A stretch of DNA of 64,000 nt from Flavobacterium psychrolimnae (GTDB lineage: Bacteria > Bacteroidota > Bacteroidia > Flavobacteriales > Flavobacteriaceae), in assembly GCF_003312425.1 (NCBI RefSeq), contig NZ_QNUX01000012.1, positions 1-64,000 on the forward strand, written 5' to 3'. A program made the position numbers and the translations under genes. Positions 27,744 through 36,457 of this stretch are shown here, piece after piece (position 1 is the stretch's first letter; each line of letters starts with the position of its first letter). The notes beneath the pieces are model-generated. The model searched no databases. It saw only the letters and a list, made by a program, of their open reading frames with translations, and had not been told where the DNA came from.

Positions 27744-28795
27744 TATTTAAAACATATAAGATTTTCAGAATGGGATCGTCTTAATGAAAGTGTTGTTCTA
27801 AAGCTATCTTTAGCAATTCCAATCGGCACCATACAAATTATTTTTTCTGCCTCAGGTATCGCTATAATTTTACGTACTAATTGATCATCACTTTTTGTTT
27901 TTCCCCAATTTGCAGGACAATTAGCAATTTTGTAATAGTGAAGAGCGTATAATAAATTCATTAAATAAGCACCACCGTCAATGTAAAACTGATTTCTTTC
28001 GCCCACGGTATAATAATATTTCCGGTCATTTGTAAGCACTAATAATTGTGAAACATTATCTGTGTAACCAGCAAAACCAGCTTGAATCTCTAATACTTTC
28101 TCAATTTTGTCTTTATCTTCTAACAAATAAATATTTGAAGCCTGCCTGTTACAAACAGAAGGAGCTGTATTTGCTAAATCAATAACCTTTTTCAAAATAC
28201 TACTCTCAATTTTTTCTCCTGTAAACTCCCTAACACTTTTTCTAGAGTGTGCAAAATTGTGAAAATCAGATTTAACATCGTTATAAAATGTATCTCTTAT
28301 CCAGTTAATTTTACCACTAAAATCAGTTGTATAAGAATTACTTAAAATATTTTTATAGACATTATATTGTTCTAAAGTATATATCGTACTTATATCATAA
28401 TTTGCTTTTTGATGCAATTCATAATATTCACACATAATCCTGTAAGCAGTTTTGATTTGATCTCTGTTCATATTAGCTTTAACTTCGCTATCATCTAACA
28501 TCCTATGTAAGTTTTCGACTCTGTTTTTAGCAAATCCGCTTTTCATTTTTGTAAACAACATCCCTTTTTCAATAGAGTGATAATGTAAAATTAAATCCGC
28601 TTCTTTATTTTTAATGTCCTTCTTAGAAAAAACAATTGAATACTTTTTATACAATAAATAATCCTCAAAAAAATTTGAAATTAATTCATATCCTTTATAA
28701 AAGTTAGAATCTTTATAATTAACAATAGGTAAATATAATGGGCGTAAAATTTGTTTTATTTTTTTCATAAAATTATTTCTTAAACTTTTTTTCAT
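27743..28795 (-). CDS. Nitroreductase-family protein in a polysaccharide locus
   Basis: 350 aa. The C-terminal 180 residues form an FMN-binding nitroreductase fold: SRKSVREFTGE, TAPSVCNRQASNIYLL, FYIDGGAYLMNLLYALHYY and GKTKSDDQLVRKII. The N-terminal 150 residues are helical, charged and unassigned. Its redox substrate is unknown. The start at 28795 overlaps the flippase stop by 23 bp; an ATG nine codons later (28768) leaves a 4-bp gap and is equally plausible. Confidence 0.78.
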   Translation of the reverse strand: MKKSLRNNFMKKIKQILRPLYLPIVNYKDSNFYKGYELISNFFEDYLLYKKYSIVFSKKDIKNKEADLILHYHSIEKGMLFTKMKSGFAKNRVENLHRMLDDSEVKANMNRDQIKTAYRIMCEYYELHQKANYDISTIYTLEQYNVYKNILSNSYTTDFSGKINWIRDTFYNDVKSDFHNFAHSRKSVREFTGEKIESSILKKVIDLANTAPSVCNRQASNIYLLEDKDKIEKVLEIQAGFAGYTDNVSQLLVLTNDRKYYYTVGERNQFYIDGGAYLMNLLYALHYYKIANCPANWGKTKSDDQLVRKIIAIPEAEKIICMVPIGIAKDSFRTTLSLRRSHSENLICFK

Positions 28796-30290
28796 TTAAC
28801 CAGAAAAGGAATGATTTTTTTTCATTTTTACTTACACCCAATAAAATAATAGGAATGACTGTAAGTCCACAAATAACTACTGATTGGTAACATAATTCAA
28901 ATAAGCTTGTTGCATTACTAAGTTTTGCAATATTAACTAAAATAAAGGTTGTTCCTGATACTAAAAGAACTTTCAGAAGAACTTTTAAATTAAAATCTTT
29001 TAAATTTAAACCCATCATTTTTTTTAAAAATAAAAGTCTAAAAACCAATGCAATAACAGAATTACCTATTAGCACCCAAAATGTATTAATTGGATTATTG
29101 GTGATTTTAAAAGTGAGCCAAATTGCAGGGAGTGTTAAAAATATAAAGGTTCCTACTACAATTTGGTACCACTTAATTTTACCAGTTGCTTGAGCACCAA
29201 TAATCAGCGGATTTGCCAGTGTTTCAATTAAAGAATAAATCAAAGCAAGTTGAATAAATTCAATGGTGAATTGAGGCACCTTAGTCAGCCAAAGATTCAT
29301 TATATAATCAATATTAGCCAAAAAAGGGGTAATTAAAATTAACATCGCAAAAAAAGAAAACTTCGCACTTTTGTACATCAAATTAAGTGAAGCTTCTGTA
29401 TCTCCTTTCGAATAATTTTTTATTATCTGTGGGTTTACTGCAATTTGAAAATTTGAAATAAAATTACCTATAACACCTTGTACCATGAGCGTTAAACTAT
29501 AAGACGCATTGGCAACAGGTCCGAAAAACAAATTTAAAAGGATGTTACTTCCCTGACCACGAGCTATACCAGCTATATTCCCAAATAAATTCCAACCCGA
29601 ATAACTTAAAAGCTCTTTGTAATAAACTTTGTCATAATAAAAATGATAAACAGATTCTTTAAAATGTCTTTTACAATAGTATTTAAAAACAAATTGCATA
29701 ATTAATGAAACAATAAAAGTAAGTATTGCATATAGTACGAGTTTATCTGCATTTAATTGCAATAATAGTAATACAATAACCAGCTTTAGAATTGTCTCTA
29801 CTACACTTAGATATGCATAAGCTTGCATATGTTCTCTTGCCATTAACAAGGCGTTGTATGGCACCTGAATAACGCTCAAAAGAAATGTTAATATAGAAAA
29901 TTGATAGACCCAATTCACAGCATATAATCTTTCAGTAGGAATATTCAATTTATAATTGATAAACCACAAACCTATAGTTTCACCTAAAATCAAGATAACA
30001 AGAGCTATAAAAATATGAATATTTAAAGTTGCATTAAATGTTTTTTGCAACTGTTCCATATCATTTCTCCCAATATCAAAGGACAGATAGCGCTGGGTAG
30101 CAGATGCCATGGCCGAGTTTAGGAAAGCAAACATTGTAACCATACCACCAACCAAACCATATATTCCGTAGTCTGATACTCCTAATGCATCTAAAACAAG
30201 TCGTGAAGTAAATAATCCGACCCCCATGGTTAAAAACATACGGAAGTATAAAAATAAAGTATTTTTTGCTATTGTTTTAGAACTAGACAA
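28773..30290 (-). CDS. wzx: Wzx-like repeat-unit flippase (MATE/MVF superfamily)
   Basis: 505 aa with about 12-14 membrane helices. KNTLFLYFRMFLTMGVGLFTSRLVLDALGVSDYGIYGLVGG at the N-terminus is the classic polysaccharide-transporter opening. It would flip undecaprenyl-linked units to the periplasm for the EpsG-like polymerase. It starts with TTG (no in-frame ATG before the first helix) and is the first gene of the long glycosyltransferase run; the gap upstream is 479 bp. Confidence 0.85.
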   Translation of the reverse strand: MSSSKTIAKNTLFLYFRMFLTMGVGLFTSRLVLDALGVSDYGIYGLVGGMVTMFAFLNSAMASATQRYLSFDIGRNDMEQLQKTFNATLNIHIFIALVILILGETIGLWFINYKLNIPTERLYAVNWVYQFSILTFLLSVIQVPYNALLMAREHMQAYAYLSVVETILKLVIVLLLLQLNADKLVLYAILTFIVSLIMQFVFKYYCKRHFKESVYHFYYDKVYYKELLSYSGWNLFGNIAGIARGQGSNILLNLFFGPVANASYSLTLMVQGVIGNFISNFQIAVNPQIIKNYSKGDTEASLNLMYKSAKFSFFAMLILITPFLANIDYIMNLWLTKVPQFTIEFIQLALIYSLIETLANPLIIGAQATGKIKWYQIVVGTFIFLTLPAIWLTFKITNNPINTFWVLIGNSVIALVFRLLFLKKMMGLNLKDFNLKVLLKVLLVSGTTFILVNIAKLSNATSLFELCYQSVVICGLTVIPIILLGVSKNEKKSFLFWLNEKKFKK

Positions 30291-30769
30291 TGTATTTATT
30301 TTGGTTATTTATTGTTATTTATTTTCTCAGACTATCCTAGAAAATCTATATTTTTGAAAGGTAAACAGTAATTAAAAATGTTTCCTTAAAATAAATCTTT
30401 AATGAATTTTTTTTTCTATTTATTTCCTTTATGAAAAATTAAAAAATTGCCTGCTAGATCCTATTTATAAACATTAGAGATAATTTCATCGACAAAATTG
30501 AAGAGAATTAATTGTCTACATAGCTACTTTCGTTAATAACTTTTCTGAAGAATAAATTTGGGAAGGATTATCATTCGGATTTATTAACAAATATGCTGCA
30601 GTTACAATTAAAACTATTTTTTTGAAAGGTTCATTTTCTAATGCTTTTTTAATTTTTAAAATTAGCAGGAAGCTGGTAATCCTAATTTGACAAATAACTA
30701 TCGTGTCCAGTCGATAACTCTTGAAATCATTTCATTTATTGTTAAACTTTAGGTTTCATTCATCCAACA
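30291..30769. other. 479-bp gap between manC-like gene and flippase
   Basis: Mostly AT-rich with no intact gene. The right half contains a possible gene remnant (30516-30700, listed separately). The left half (30291-30515) shows nothing I recognise, although a promoter for the flippase operon would be expected here. Confidence 0.5.
30516..30700 (-). pseudogene. Possible remnant of a UDP-GlcNAc 2-epimerase-like C-terminus
   Basis: The minus strand has an open run of about 60-70 codons without a start, including KIKKALENEPFKKI and, nearer the stop, NPNDNPSQIYSSEKLL. The order (a short helix of IxxAL...F, then NP..., then SSEK) recalls the end of WecB/NeuC 2-epimerases, but the conserved glycine-rich part is not visible. 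It may be chance. The segment lies directly after the manC-like gene, in a locus that already contains one clear pseudogene. Confidence 0.3.
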
Positions 30770-31777
30770 TTACAACAACAAATCTGAATTTCCACGATCC
30801 AGTTCATTATACACACTCTTGACATCTTGAGAGAATTCTTTCTTCAATATCAAATTGGCAGTGGGTGTATACACAAAAATAGTATCTTTCACTCCAATAA
30901 AAGCAGTGTAATTAGTAGTCCCAATCACCATATTCCCATTTTCATCAACCGGATGACCAATAGTAACTAAATAATCATAAACAGATTCGAATGAACCCAA
31001 ATCGGACCAAACAAAGGTCGAAGGAACTACTTTAATCTTTTTACTGCGCTCCATAACCGCATAATCAATACTGATCGACGGGATATCCAGCGATAAAGCC
31101 AAATCTAAATTGCCATTCGTATTATGCTGCCAGGCTATTTTAGATTTTTCATATACTTCAGGGGCAAACGATTGAAGTTCTTCCAAAAAAATACTTGCTT
31201 TAAAACAAAACATTCCGCTGTTCCAAAGAAAATTTCCTTTGGCTATGAAATCTCGAGCTGAAACTTGATTGGGTTTCTCTCTAAAAGAGATTACATCATC
31301 TCCTTTGCGTTCAATGTACCCATATCCCGTTTCTGGTTTGGTAGGTACAATCCCAAAAGTAACAATATAGCCTTGCGAGGCTTTTTCTATTGCTTCTTGG
31401 ATGGCAGTTTCGTATGCTGCTCCATCGCTAATGATATGGTCAGATGGCGTTACAATCAAAATAGAATCCGGATCAGCGGCAAAAGCAGCAAATGCAATGG
31501 CTGCAGCAGTATTTCTTGGTGTAGATTCAATGATGTCAATATAAGAGGTTCCCATTTTTTCTAAAATTTTCCTACTCAAATGACAGTTATCAATATTCCC
31601 GACGACCATCATATTATCTGCTATATTGCGATTGCGATCTACGGTCATTTCAAATAAGGACTTACCGTCAAAAATATCTAAATATTGTTTGGGTTGGCTT
31701 TTACGGGACAATGGCCACAAGCGGCTTCCCACCCCACCGGTAAGAATGACATGCGTGATTGAATGTTTATTTTCCAT
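30770..31777 (-). CDS. manC: Mannose-1-phosphate guanylyltransferase
   Basis: 335 aa from the start chosen here. Makes GDP-mannose from mannose-1-phosphate and GTP. The signature LTGGVGSRLWPLSRKSQPKQ is near the N-terminus, then VTPSDHII and FREKP. It is the short form, without the phosphomannose isomerase domain. The reading frame is open back to 31858, but those 27 codons lie in the adjacent 14-bp repeat and give a low-complexity peptide (RISNNESRITNIETR). The ATG at 31777, just before ENKHSITHVILTGG, is therefore preferred. Confidence 0.85.
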   Translation of the reverse strand: MENKHSITHVILTGGVGSRLWPLSRKSQPKQYLDIFDGKSLFEMTVDRNRNIADNMMVVGNIDNCHLSRKILEKMGTSYIDIIESTPRNTAAAIAFAAFAADPDSILIVTPSDHIISDGAAYETAIQEAIEKASQGYIVTFGIVPTKPETGYGYIERKGDDVISFREKPNQVSARDFIAKGNFLWNSGMFCFKASIFLEELQSFAPEVYEKSKIAWQHNTNGNLDLALSLDIPSISIDYAVMERSKKIKVVPSTFVWSDLGSFESVYDYLVTIGHPVDENGNMVIGTTNYTAFIGVKDTIFVYTPTANLILKKEFSQDVKSVYNELDRGNSDLLL

Positions 31778-31779
31778 AT

Positions 31780-31948
31780 TATATTCGATGCTCGTTGTTC
31801 GTGTTTCGATGTTCGTTATTCGAGATTCGTTATTCGAGATTCGCATTTCGATGTTCAAAATTCTTGTTTCGATGTTCCTTGTTCGATAATCGTGTTTCGA
31901 TAATCGCTGATCGTTGGACGAAAATCGATAGACGAAAATCGATTTTCG
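31780..31948. repeat. Degenerate 14-bp TTCGA-type repeats, left block
   Basis: About 170 bp of 14-bp units of the type TTATTCGAGATTCG (two exact tandem copies near 31819-31846), TTGTTCGATAATCG and TGTTTCGATAATCG, ending with CGAAAATCGATAGACG words. Lies between manC and the four-helix-bundle gene. A matching block lies on the other side of that gene. Confidence 0.8.
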
Positions 31949-32296
31949 TTAAACGGATAACGATTTTATTAATTTATACAACATCATTTTTATTCTTGTA
32001 CACAATTCAAATAGAAATACATAGTCAGCCTCTGTTATATAACCTAAATCTTTAGACAAGTACAAATGATAATTTGTTTCTTCTAAGGAGCCTTTTGCTA
32101 TGTACAAGAACTGAATAAACTCTTTTTTATATTGTCTTGCCTGACCTTCAATTATATTTGTGGGAACACTACTTACGCTTCTTCTCATTTGACTCATAAG
32201 ACCAAATTGTTCAGACTTTGGGAAGGACTGCGTAATTTTATAGACCTCTAAAGTGAGCTGATGAGCTAATTTCCAAACTTCCAAATTAGATTCCAT
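31949..32296 (-). CDS. Four-helix-bundle protein (23S rRNA IVS-type family)
   Basis: 115 aa, S23/IVP family: LEVWKLAHQLTLEVYKIT, then FPKSEQFGLMSQMRRSVSSVPTNIIEG, then FIQFLYIAKGSLEETNYHLYLS. This is the usual order of the four amphipathic helices. First seen as the product of intervening sequences in 23S rRNA genes, but common as free-standing genes in Bacteroidota polysaccharide loci, with no firm function. It is flanked on both sides by related short repeats, as if inserted as a unit. Confidence 0.88.
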   Translation of the reverse strand: MESNLEVWKLAHQLTLEVYKITQSFPKSEQFGLMSQMRRSVSSVPTNIIEGQARQYKKEFIQFLYIAKGSLEETNYHLYLSKDLGYITEADYVFLFELCTRIKMMLYKLIKSLSV

Positions 32297-32299
32297 ATT

Positions 32300-32490
32300 T
32301 TATTCGGTACTCGAAATTCGGTACTCGAAAATCGCTATTTGAGATTAGTATTTCGATGTCGGAAATCGAAAAACGGTAAACGTTGGACAAAAACGTTAAT
32401 CGATGGATGTTGTTCTTTTCTCGAAAATCGACAGACGACAGACGATGGACAGTAGTCGAAAATCGATGGACGTTAAACGTTAATCGAAAA
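32300..32490. repeat. Degenerate TTCGA-type repeats, right block
   Basis: About 190 bp related to the block at 31780-31948: two tandem TTCGGTACTCGAAA units at about 32302-32330, then GTTGGAC, CGAAAATCGATGGACG and GTTAAACG words, which have close matches in the left block. The four-helix-bundle gene therefore lies between two related repeat blocks. Confidence 0.75.
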
Positions 32491-32494
32491 ACGC

Positions 32495-33778
32495 TTAAAG
32501 CTTCCCATCTGCAACATCCCCTAAAATCCCTTTTACATCATACAACAAACTGTTTTCATTTTGTAATGTAGAGAAATCAACGTTCAGGAATTGCTGGTGC
32601 GCCACACCTAAAACTACGGCATCAAATTTTTCTTCTGGTAAAACAGCAGTTGTTAGTAAACCATATTCATGCTGTACCTCTGATGAATTTGCCAATGGAT
32701 CATAAATAGTAATTTTAATCCCATAATCAGCCAAAGCCGTGATGACATCCACAATTTTTGTATTGCGAACATCGGGACAGTTCTCTTTAAAAGTAATCCC
32801 AAGCATCAATAAGGTGGCACCATTTACAGAAATCCCTTTTTTGATCATCAGTTTTACCACTTGTGAAGCCACATAGTCGCCCATGCTGTCATTCAAACGG
32901 CGTCCTGCCAAGATAATCTCAGGATGATAGCCAAATTCCTGTGCGCGTTGTGCCAAATAATATGGGTCTACGCCAATGCAATGCCCACCTACTAATCCTG
33001 GTTTAAATGGAAGAAAATTCCATTTGGTTCCAGCAGCCTCTAATACGGCATGCGTATCAATTTGCATCAGGTTAAATATTTTAGCCAATTCATTGACAAA
33101 AGCAATATTGATATCCCGTTGGGAGTTTTCAATCACTTTCGCCGCTTCAGCTACTTTTATGGTCGGTGCCAAATGCGTTCCGGCAATAATCACTGATTTA
33201 TATAATTCATCGACTTCCTGTCCAATTTCTGGCGTGGAACCCGAAGTGATTTTTAAAATTTTTTCTACAGTATGTTCTTTATCTCCCGGATTAATTCGTT
33301 CCGGCGAATAGCCAACAAAAAAATCAACATTAAATCGCAATCCGGAAACTTTTTCTAAAACGGGAACACATTCCTCCTCTGTCGCGCCTGGATAAACGGT
33401 AGATTCATAAATAACGATATCCCCTTTTTTCAAAACCTTTCCAACCGTTTCACTGGATTTATACAAAGGAGTCAAATCTGGCCGATTATTTTTATCAACG
33501 GGAGTGGGAACCGTTACAATATAATAGGTACAGTCAGCTATAGCAGCTATGTCAGTGGTACAATACAGACCAATTGAATCATTGGGTTCTTGTAACAATA
33601 CTTTTTGTAAAACTTCGTCAGATACTTCAAATGTAGTATCGGTTCCGGATTGCAACGAAGCTACTCGGGACTGATTGATATCAAATCCAGTAACCGAATG
33701 TTTAGTCGCAAACAATCTGGCCAGTGGCAAACCAACATAACCCAAACCAATGACTGCTATTTTTTTTATGGAATTCAT
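32495..33778 (-). CDS. tviB: TviB-like UDP-GlcNAc/UDP-GalNAc 6-dehydrogenase
   Basis: 427 aa. NAD motif VIGLGYVGLPLA, TVPTPVDKNNRPDLTPL, FFVGYSPERINPGDKEH, and the catalytic Cys in GLVGGHCIGVDPYYL (about 264). The match to the Vi-antigen enzyme TviB and to WbpO is strong. It oxidises UDP-GlcNAc (or UDP-GalNAc) at C6 to the uronic acid. A TviC-like epimerase at 36458-37444 would interconvert gluco and galacto forms. A TATATTTG box lies about 118-125 bp upstream, so it may start a transcript even if UpxY also reads through. Confidence 0.85.
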   Translation of the reverse strand: MNSIKKIAVIGLGYVGLPLARLFATKHSVTGFDINQSRVASLQSGTDTTFEVSDEVLQKVLLQEPNDSIGLYCTTDIAAIADCTYYIVTVPTPVDKNNRPDLTPLYKSSETVGKVLKKGDIVIYESTVYPGATEEECVPVLEKVSGLRFNVDFFVGYSPERINPGDKEHTVEKILKITSGSTPEIGQEVDELYKSVIIAGTHLAPTIKVAEAAKVIENSQRDINIAFVNELAKIFNLMQIDTHAVLEAAGTKWNFLPFKPGLVGGHCIGVDPYYLAQRAQEFGYHPEIILAGRRLNDSMGDYVASQVVKLMIKKGISVNGATLLMLGITFKENCPDVRNTKIVDVITALADYGIKITIYDPLANSSEVQHEYGLLTTAVLPEEKFDAVVLGVAHQQFLNVDFSTLQNENSLLYDVKGILGDVADGKL

Positions 33779-34158
33779 TTTTTAAATAATAATGCGAATA
33801 CTTTCAATAAATAATAATAATTACCTCATTTTAATCCACCGCTTCGCGATTCTTACTCCCATAAATAGGCGCAGAAGCGAATTAAATTAAGAAGGCAAAT
33901 ATAACTAGAATAGAGTATTAAAAAGACCACTTCTCAGCGATTACGTATTAAAAAAATGCTATCATTTCAATATAAAAACACAATAGACTGACTATCAGTA
34001 TTTAATATTTTGGATGTAGTGTTGTTTTTTCATTTTTTTTTAACAAAAGAAATATTTTACAACCGTTTGAGTAAGACAACTCTCTAAATGCAAAAAATAA
34101 ATGCAATCGACTTTTTTTTCACTACCAAGTGAGTAGCAGGATTAAAAAACGAAATCGG
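33779..34158. other. 380-bp gap between UpxY and tviB-like gene
   Basis: No gene recognised. Contains an imperfect inverted repeat (CGCTTCGCG near 33840 with CGCAGAAGCG near 33871) and the candidate -7 box at 33896-33903. As the region just after the antiterminator gene, it is where an intrinsic pause or terminator acted on by UpxY might be expected, but no classical terminator is seen. Confidence 0.5.
33896..33903 (-). promoter_or_regulatory. Candidate -7 box (TATATTTG) for tviB-like gene
   Basis: Minus-strand match to TAnnTTTG, about 118 bp before the tviB-like start, just downstream (minus strand) of the UpxY gene. No clear -33 TTTG at the expected spacing. Confidence 0.4.
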
Positions 34159-34629
34159 CTACGACTTAATTTTCATTTTCAAAACACATCCCATGGATTC
34201 CAAAACCAACACATAATGCGTATTGGTCATGTCCTGAATCGTGGCTGTTTGTGCAGAGAAAGGACCTGATTCCAATTGTATGGAATCCCCAATTTGATAG
34301 GAGGCCACCGCAACATCAATAGTATCAGCGCTATTGAGCCATTTTTTTATAACGTTAATTTCTTCATCCCTTACAATTGCTGGTTTCCCTAACCAAAATA
34401 AGTAACGCACTACACCCACAGTATCAAAAACAGAATTCCTGTCACTTTCAGCCAACTGAACAAAAACATAAGAATTAAAAAGAGGCACTTCCACTTTTTT
34501 CTTTCTGTCAGACCATTGCCGCATTTGAGTGATCAAAGGACAATAACATTCAATTCCCCTTTTTTGTAATTGTTCCGCAACTTTCTTCTCCCATTTGGAC
34601 TTTGTATAAACAACATACCAATTCATCAT
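34159..34629 (-). CDS. UpxY-family transcription antiterminator (NusG/RfaH-like)
   Basis: 156 aa. The N-terminal NGN domain starts NWYVVYTKSKWEKKVAEQL, followed by FNSYVFVQL, and a short C-terminal KOW-like region (YQIGDSIQLESGPF...ATIQDM). In Bacteroides each UpxY acts only on its own capsule operon, letting RNA polymerase pass early terminators, and is the first gene of that operon. Its position here therefore suggests that the main transcript begins at UpxY and runs left through manC, wzx and the glycosyltransferases. The upstream 319 bp are a nearly pure pyrimidine tract (plus strand). Two adjacent ATG codons start it. Confidence 0.87.
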   Translation of the reverse strand: MMNWYVVYTKSKWEKKVAEQLQKRGIECYCPLITQMRQWSDRKKKVEVPLFNSYVFVQLAESDRNSVFDTVGVVRYLFWLGKPAIVRDEEINVIKKWLNSADTIDVAVASYQIGDSIQLESGPFSAQTATIQDMTNTHYVLVLESMGCVLKMKIKS

Positions 34630-34694
34630 CTTCTTCTTGTTAGTATCACAAACGTATAATCCAGAATAAATTTTAAATAGGAAAATACGCTGTG

Positions 34695-34945
34695 CTTTAT
34701 TCGCTAGTACGAGTCTTTTTTTTGCTATTTGTTTCTATAAAACAATTTTTCTCTTTATTCTTTATTCTTTCTTCTTTGTTCTTTGTTCTTTCTTCTCTTT
34801 CCTTTGTTCTTTGTTATTTGTTCTCTCTCCCTCTTAACCTCTTTGTTCTATATTCTTTACTCTATAATCTATTCTTTATATTCTTCACCCAACATACTCT
34901 TTCCCTCTAAACCTCTTTATTCTATATTCTTTACTCTAAATTCTC
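34695..34945. repeat. Homopyrimidine-rich TTCTTTGTTC repeat tract
   Basis: About 250 bp, nearly all C/T on the plus strand, with words such as TTCTTTGTTC and TTCTATATTC recurring many times. It fills the gap between the UpxY start and the ugd stop, so on the transcribed strand it forms a purine-rich leader in front of UpxY. A plus-strand frame (34692-34910) is open only because of this composition. Confidence 0.8.
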
Positions 34946-34948
34946 AAA

Positions 34949-36340
34949 TCAAGAACCTATCGCCTGATACACAAACCCAATACCTCTTAGCTCAGCAGCA
35001 TTCAGTACATTCCTCCCGTCAAAAATAAAAGCGGGTTTTTGCATCGAATCATATATTTTCTGCCAGTCGTACTGAGTAAACTCATCCCACTCTGTTAGTA
35101 TAGCAATAGCATGTGCGTTTTGACAGGCTTCATAAGGATCCGAAAAAGAACTTACGGAGTTTGCATTTTGTTCCGCATTTCTGGTTTCCAAATAATTTAA
35201 ATCATCCATGATTTTTTTGTTGGAAACTTTTGGATCATAAACAGCGATATTCGCATGTTCATTGATTAAATCATCCGCAACATAAATCGCCGCTGATTCG
35301 CGGGTATCATTCGTATCTTTTTTAAACGCCCAACCCAGGAACGTTATTTTCTTACCCGAAACCGTATTGTATAAGGTTTGCACAATTCTGCTGGAAAAAC
35401 GTCTTTTTTGATGGTCATTCATGATGATGACTTGTTCCCAATAATCTGCAACTTCATGCAGACCGTATGTTTTTGCGATGTAAACTAAATTCAAAATGTC
35501 TTTTTGAAAACAAGAACCTCCAAAACCAACGGAAGCTTTTAAAAACTTGGAACCAATCCTGCTGTCCATTCCGATTGCTTTAGCTACTTCATTCACATCT
35601 GCTCCGGTTTTTTCACAAAGTTCCGACATGGCATTAATCGAAGAAATCCGCTGTGCCAAAAACGCATTAGCGGTAAGCTTAGACAATTCAGAAGACCAGA
35701 CGTTAGTAGTCAATATTTTATCGGCAGGTACCCAATTAGAATATACAGCAACAAGAGCCTCAATCGCTTTTTTACCTTCCGCTGTAGTGTCACCTCCAAT
35801 CAGAATTCGGTCTGGCTGCAAAAGATCAGAAACCGCAGTTCCTTCCGCTAAAAATTCTGGATTGGACAAAATTTGAAACTGCACTCCGTTACCGGTGTTA
35901 TCAAGAATACTCTTAATCGCTTCTGCGGTGCGTACCGGAAGAGTCGATTTCTCCACAACAATTTTATTGTCTTTTGCTACACGGGCAATTTGTCGAGCGC
36001 ATAACTCAATATATTTTAAGTCAGCTGCCATACCTTTTCCTTTTCCATACGTTTTGGTTGGCGTATTTACCGAAATAAAAATAATCTGGGCTTCATCGAT
36101 GGCTTTTTCTACATCCGTTGAAAAAAATAAGTTTCTTCCGCGTGCTTCCGAAACAATTTTATCTAATCCCGGCTCATAAATAGGAATATTGGCAGTGTCT
36201 TTATCATTCCAAGCGGCGATGCGCTCTTCATTTAAATCAACAACAGTAACCTGTATATGTGGACATTTTTGAGCAATGACAGCCATCGTTGGACCACCAA
36301 CATAACCAGCTCCAATGCAACAAATTTTTGTAATTTCCAT
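34949..36340 (-). CDS. ugd: UDP-glucose 6-dehydrogenase
   Basis: 463 aa, the long form similar to eukaryotic UGDH. NAD motif [43 protein letters not shown], catalytic Cys in [17 protein letters not shown] (about 277), and [19 protein letters not shown] in the UDP-binding domain. Converts UDP-glucose to UDP-glucuronate with two NAD+, supplying an acidic sugar. It lies 117 bp after the epimerase gene, in the same direction. Confidence 0.9.
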   Translation of the reverse strand: MEITKICCIGAGYVGGPTMAVIAQKCPHIQVTVVDLNEERIAAWNDKDTANIPIYEPGLDKIVSEARGRNLFFSTDVEKAIDEAQIIFISVNTPTKTYGKGKGMAADLKYIELCARQIARVAKDNKIVVEKSTLPVRTAEAIKSILDNTGNGVQFQILSNPEFLAEGTAVSDLLQPDRILIGGDTTAEGKKAIEALVAVYSNWVPADKILTTNVWSSELSKLTANAFLAQRISSINAMSELCEKTGADVNEVAKAIGMDSRIGSKFLKASVGFGGSCFQKDILNLVYIAKTYGLHEVADYWEQVIIMNDHQKRRFSSRIVQTLYNTVSGKKITFLGWAFKKDTNDTRESAAIYVADDLINEHANIAVYDPKVSNKKIMDDLNYLETRNAEQNANSVSSFSDPYEACQNAHAIAILTEWDEFTQYDWQKIYDSMQKPAFIFDGRNVLNAAELRGIGFVYQAIGS

Positions 36341-36457
36341 TCTCTTATTTTTTCTATTCTCTAATTTAACTTCTCACGGTTAGCAATTTGCATCAAACAC
36401 AATTTGCATCATCCATCATTCATAATTCATCATTCGTAAATTATAATTTATGATTGC

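Noticed and set aside
31778..31858. N-terminal extension of the manC frame
   Set aside because: Low-complexity sequence coded by the 14-bp repeat; the conserved domain begins right after the ATG at 31777.
31626..32055. Plus-strand frames over manC and the adjacent repeats
   Set aside because: Generated by the TTCGA repeats and the antisense of manC; no recognisable domain.
31949..32296. 23S rRNA gene or intervening sequence
   Set aside because: The protein family is IVS-linked, but no rRNA sequence surrounds it here.
34692..35028. Two plus-strand frames of 72-81 codons
   Set aside because: Open only because the tract is homopyrimidine; translation is Leu/Phe/Ser low complexity.
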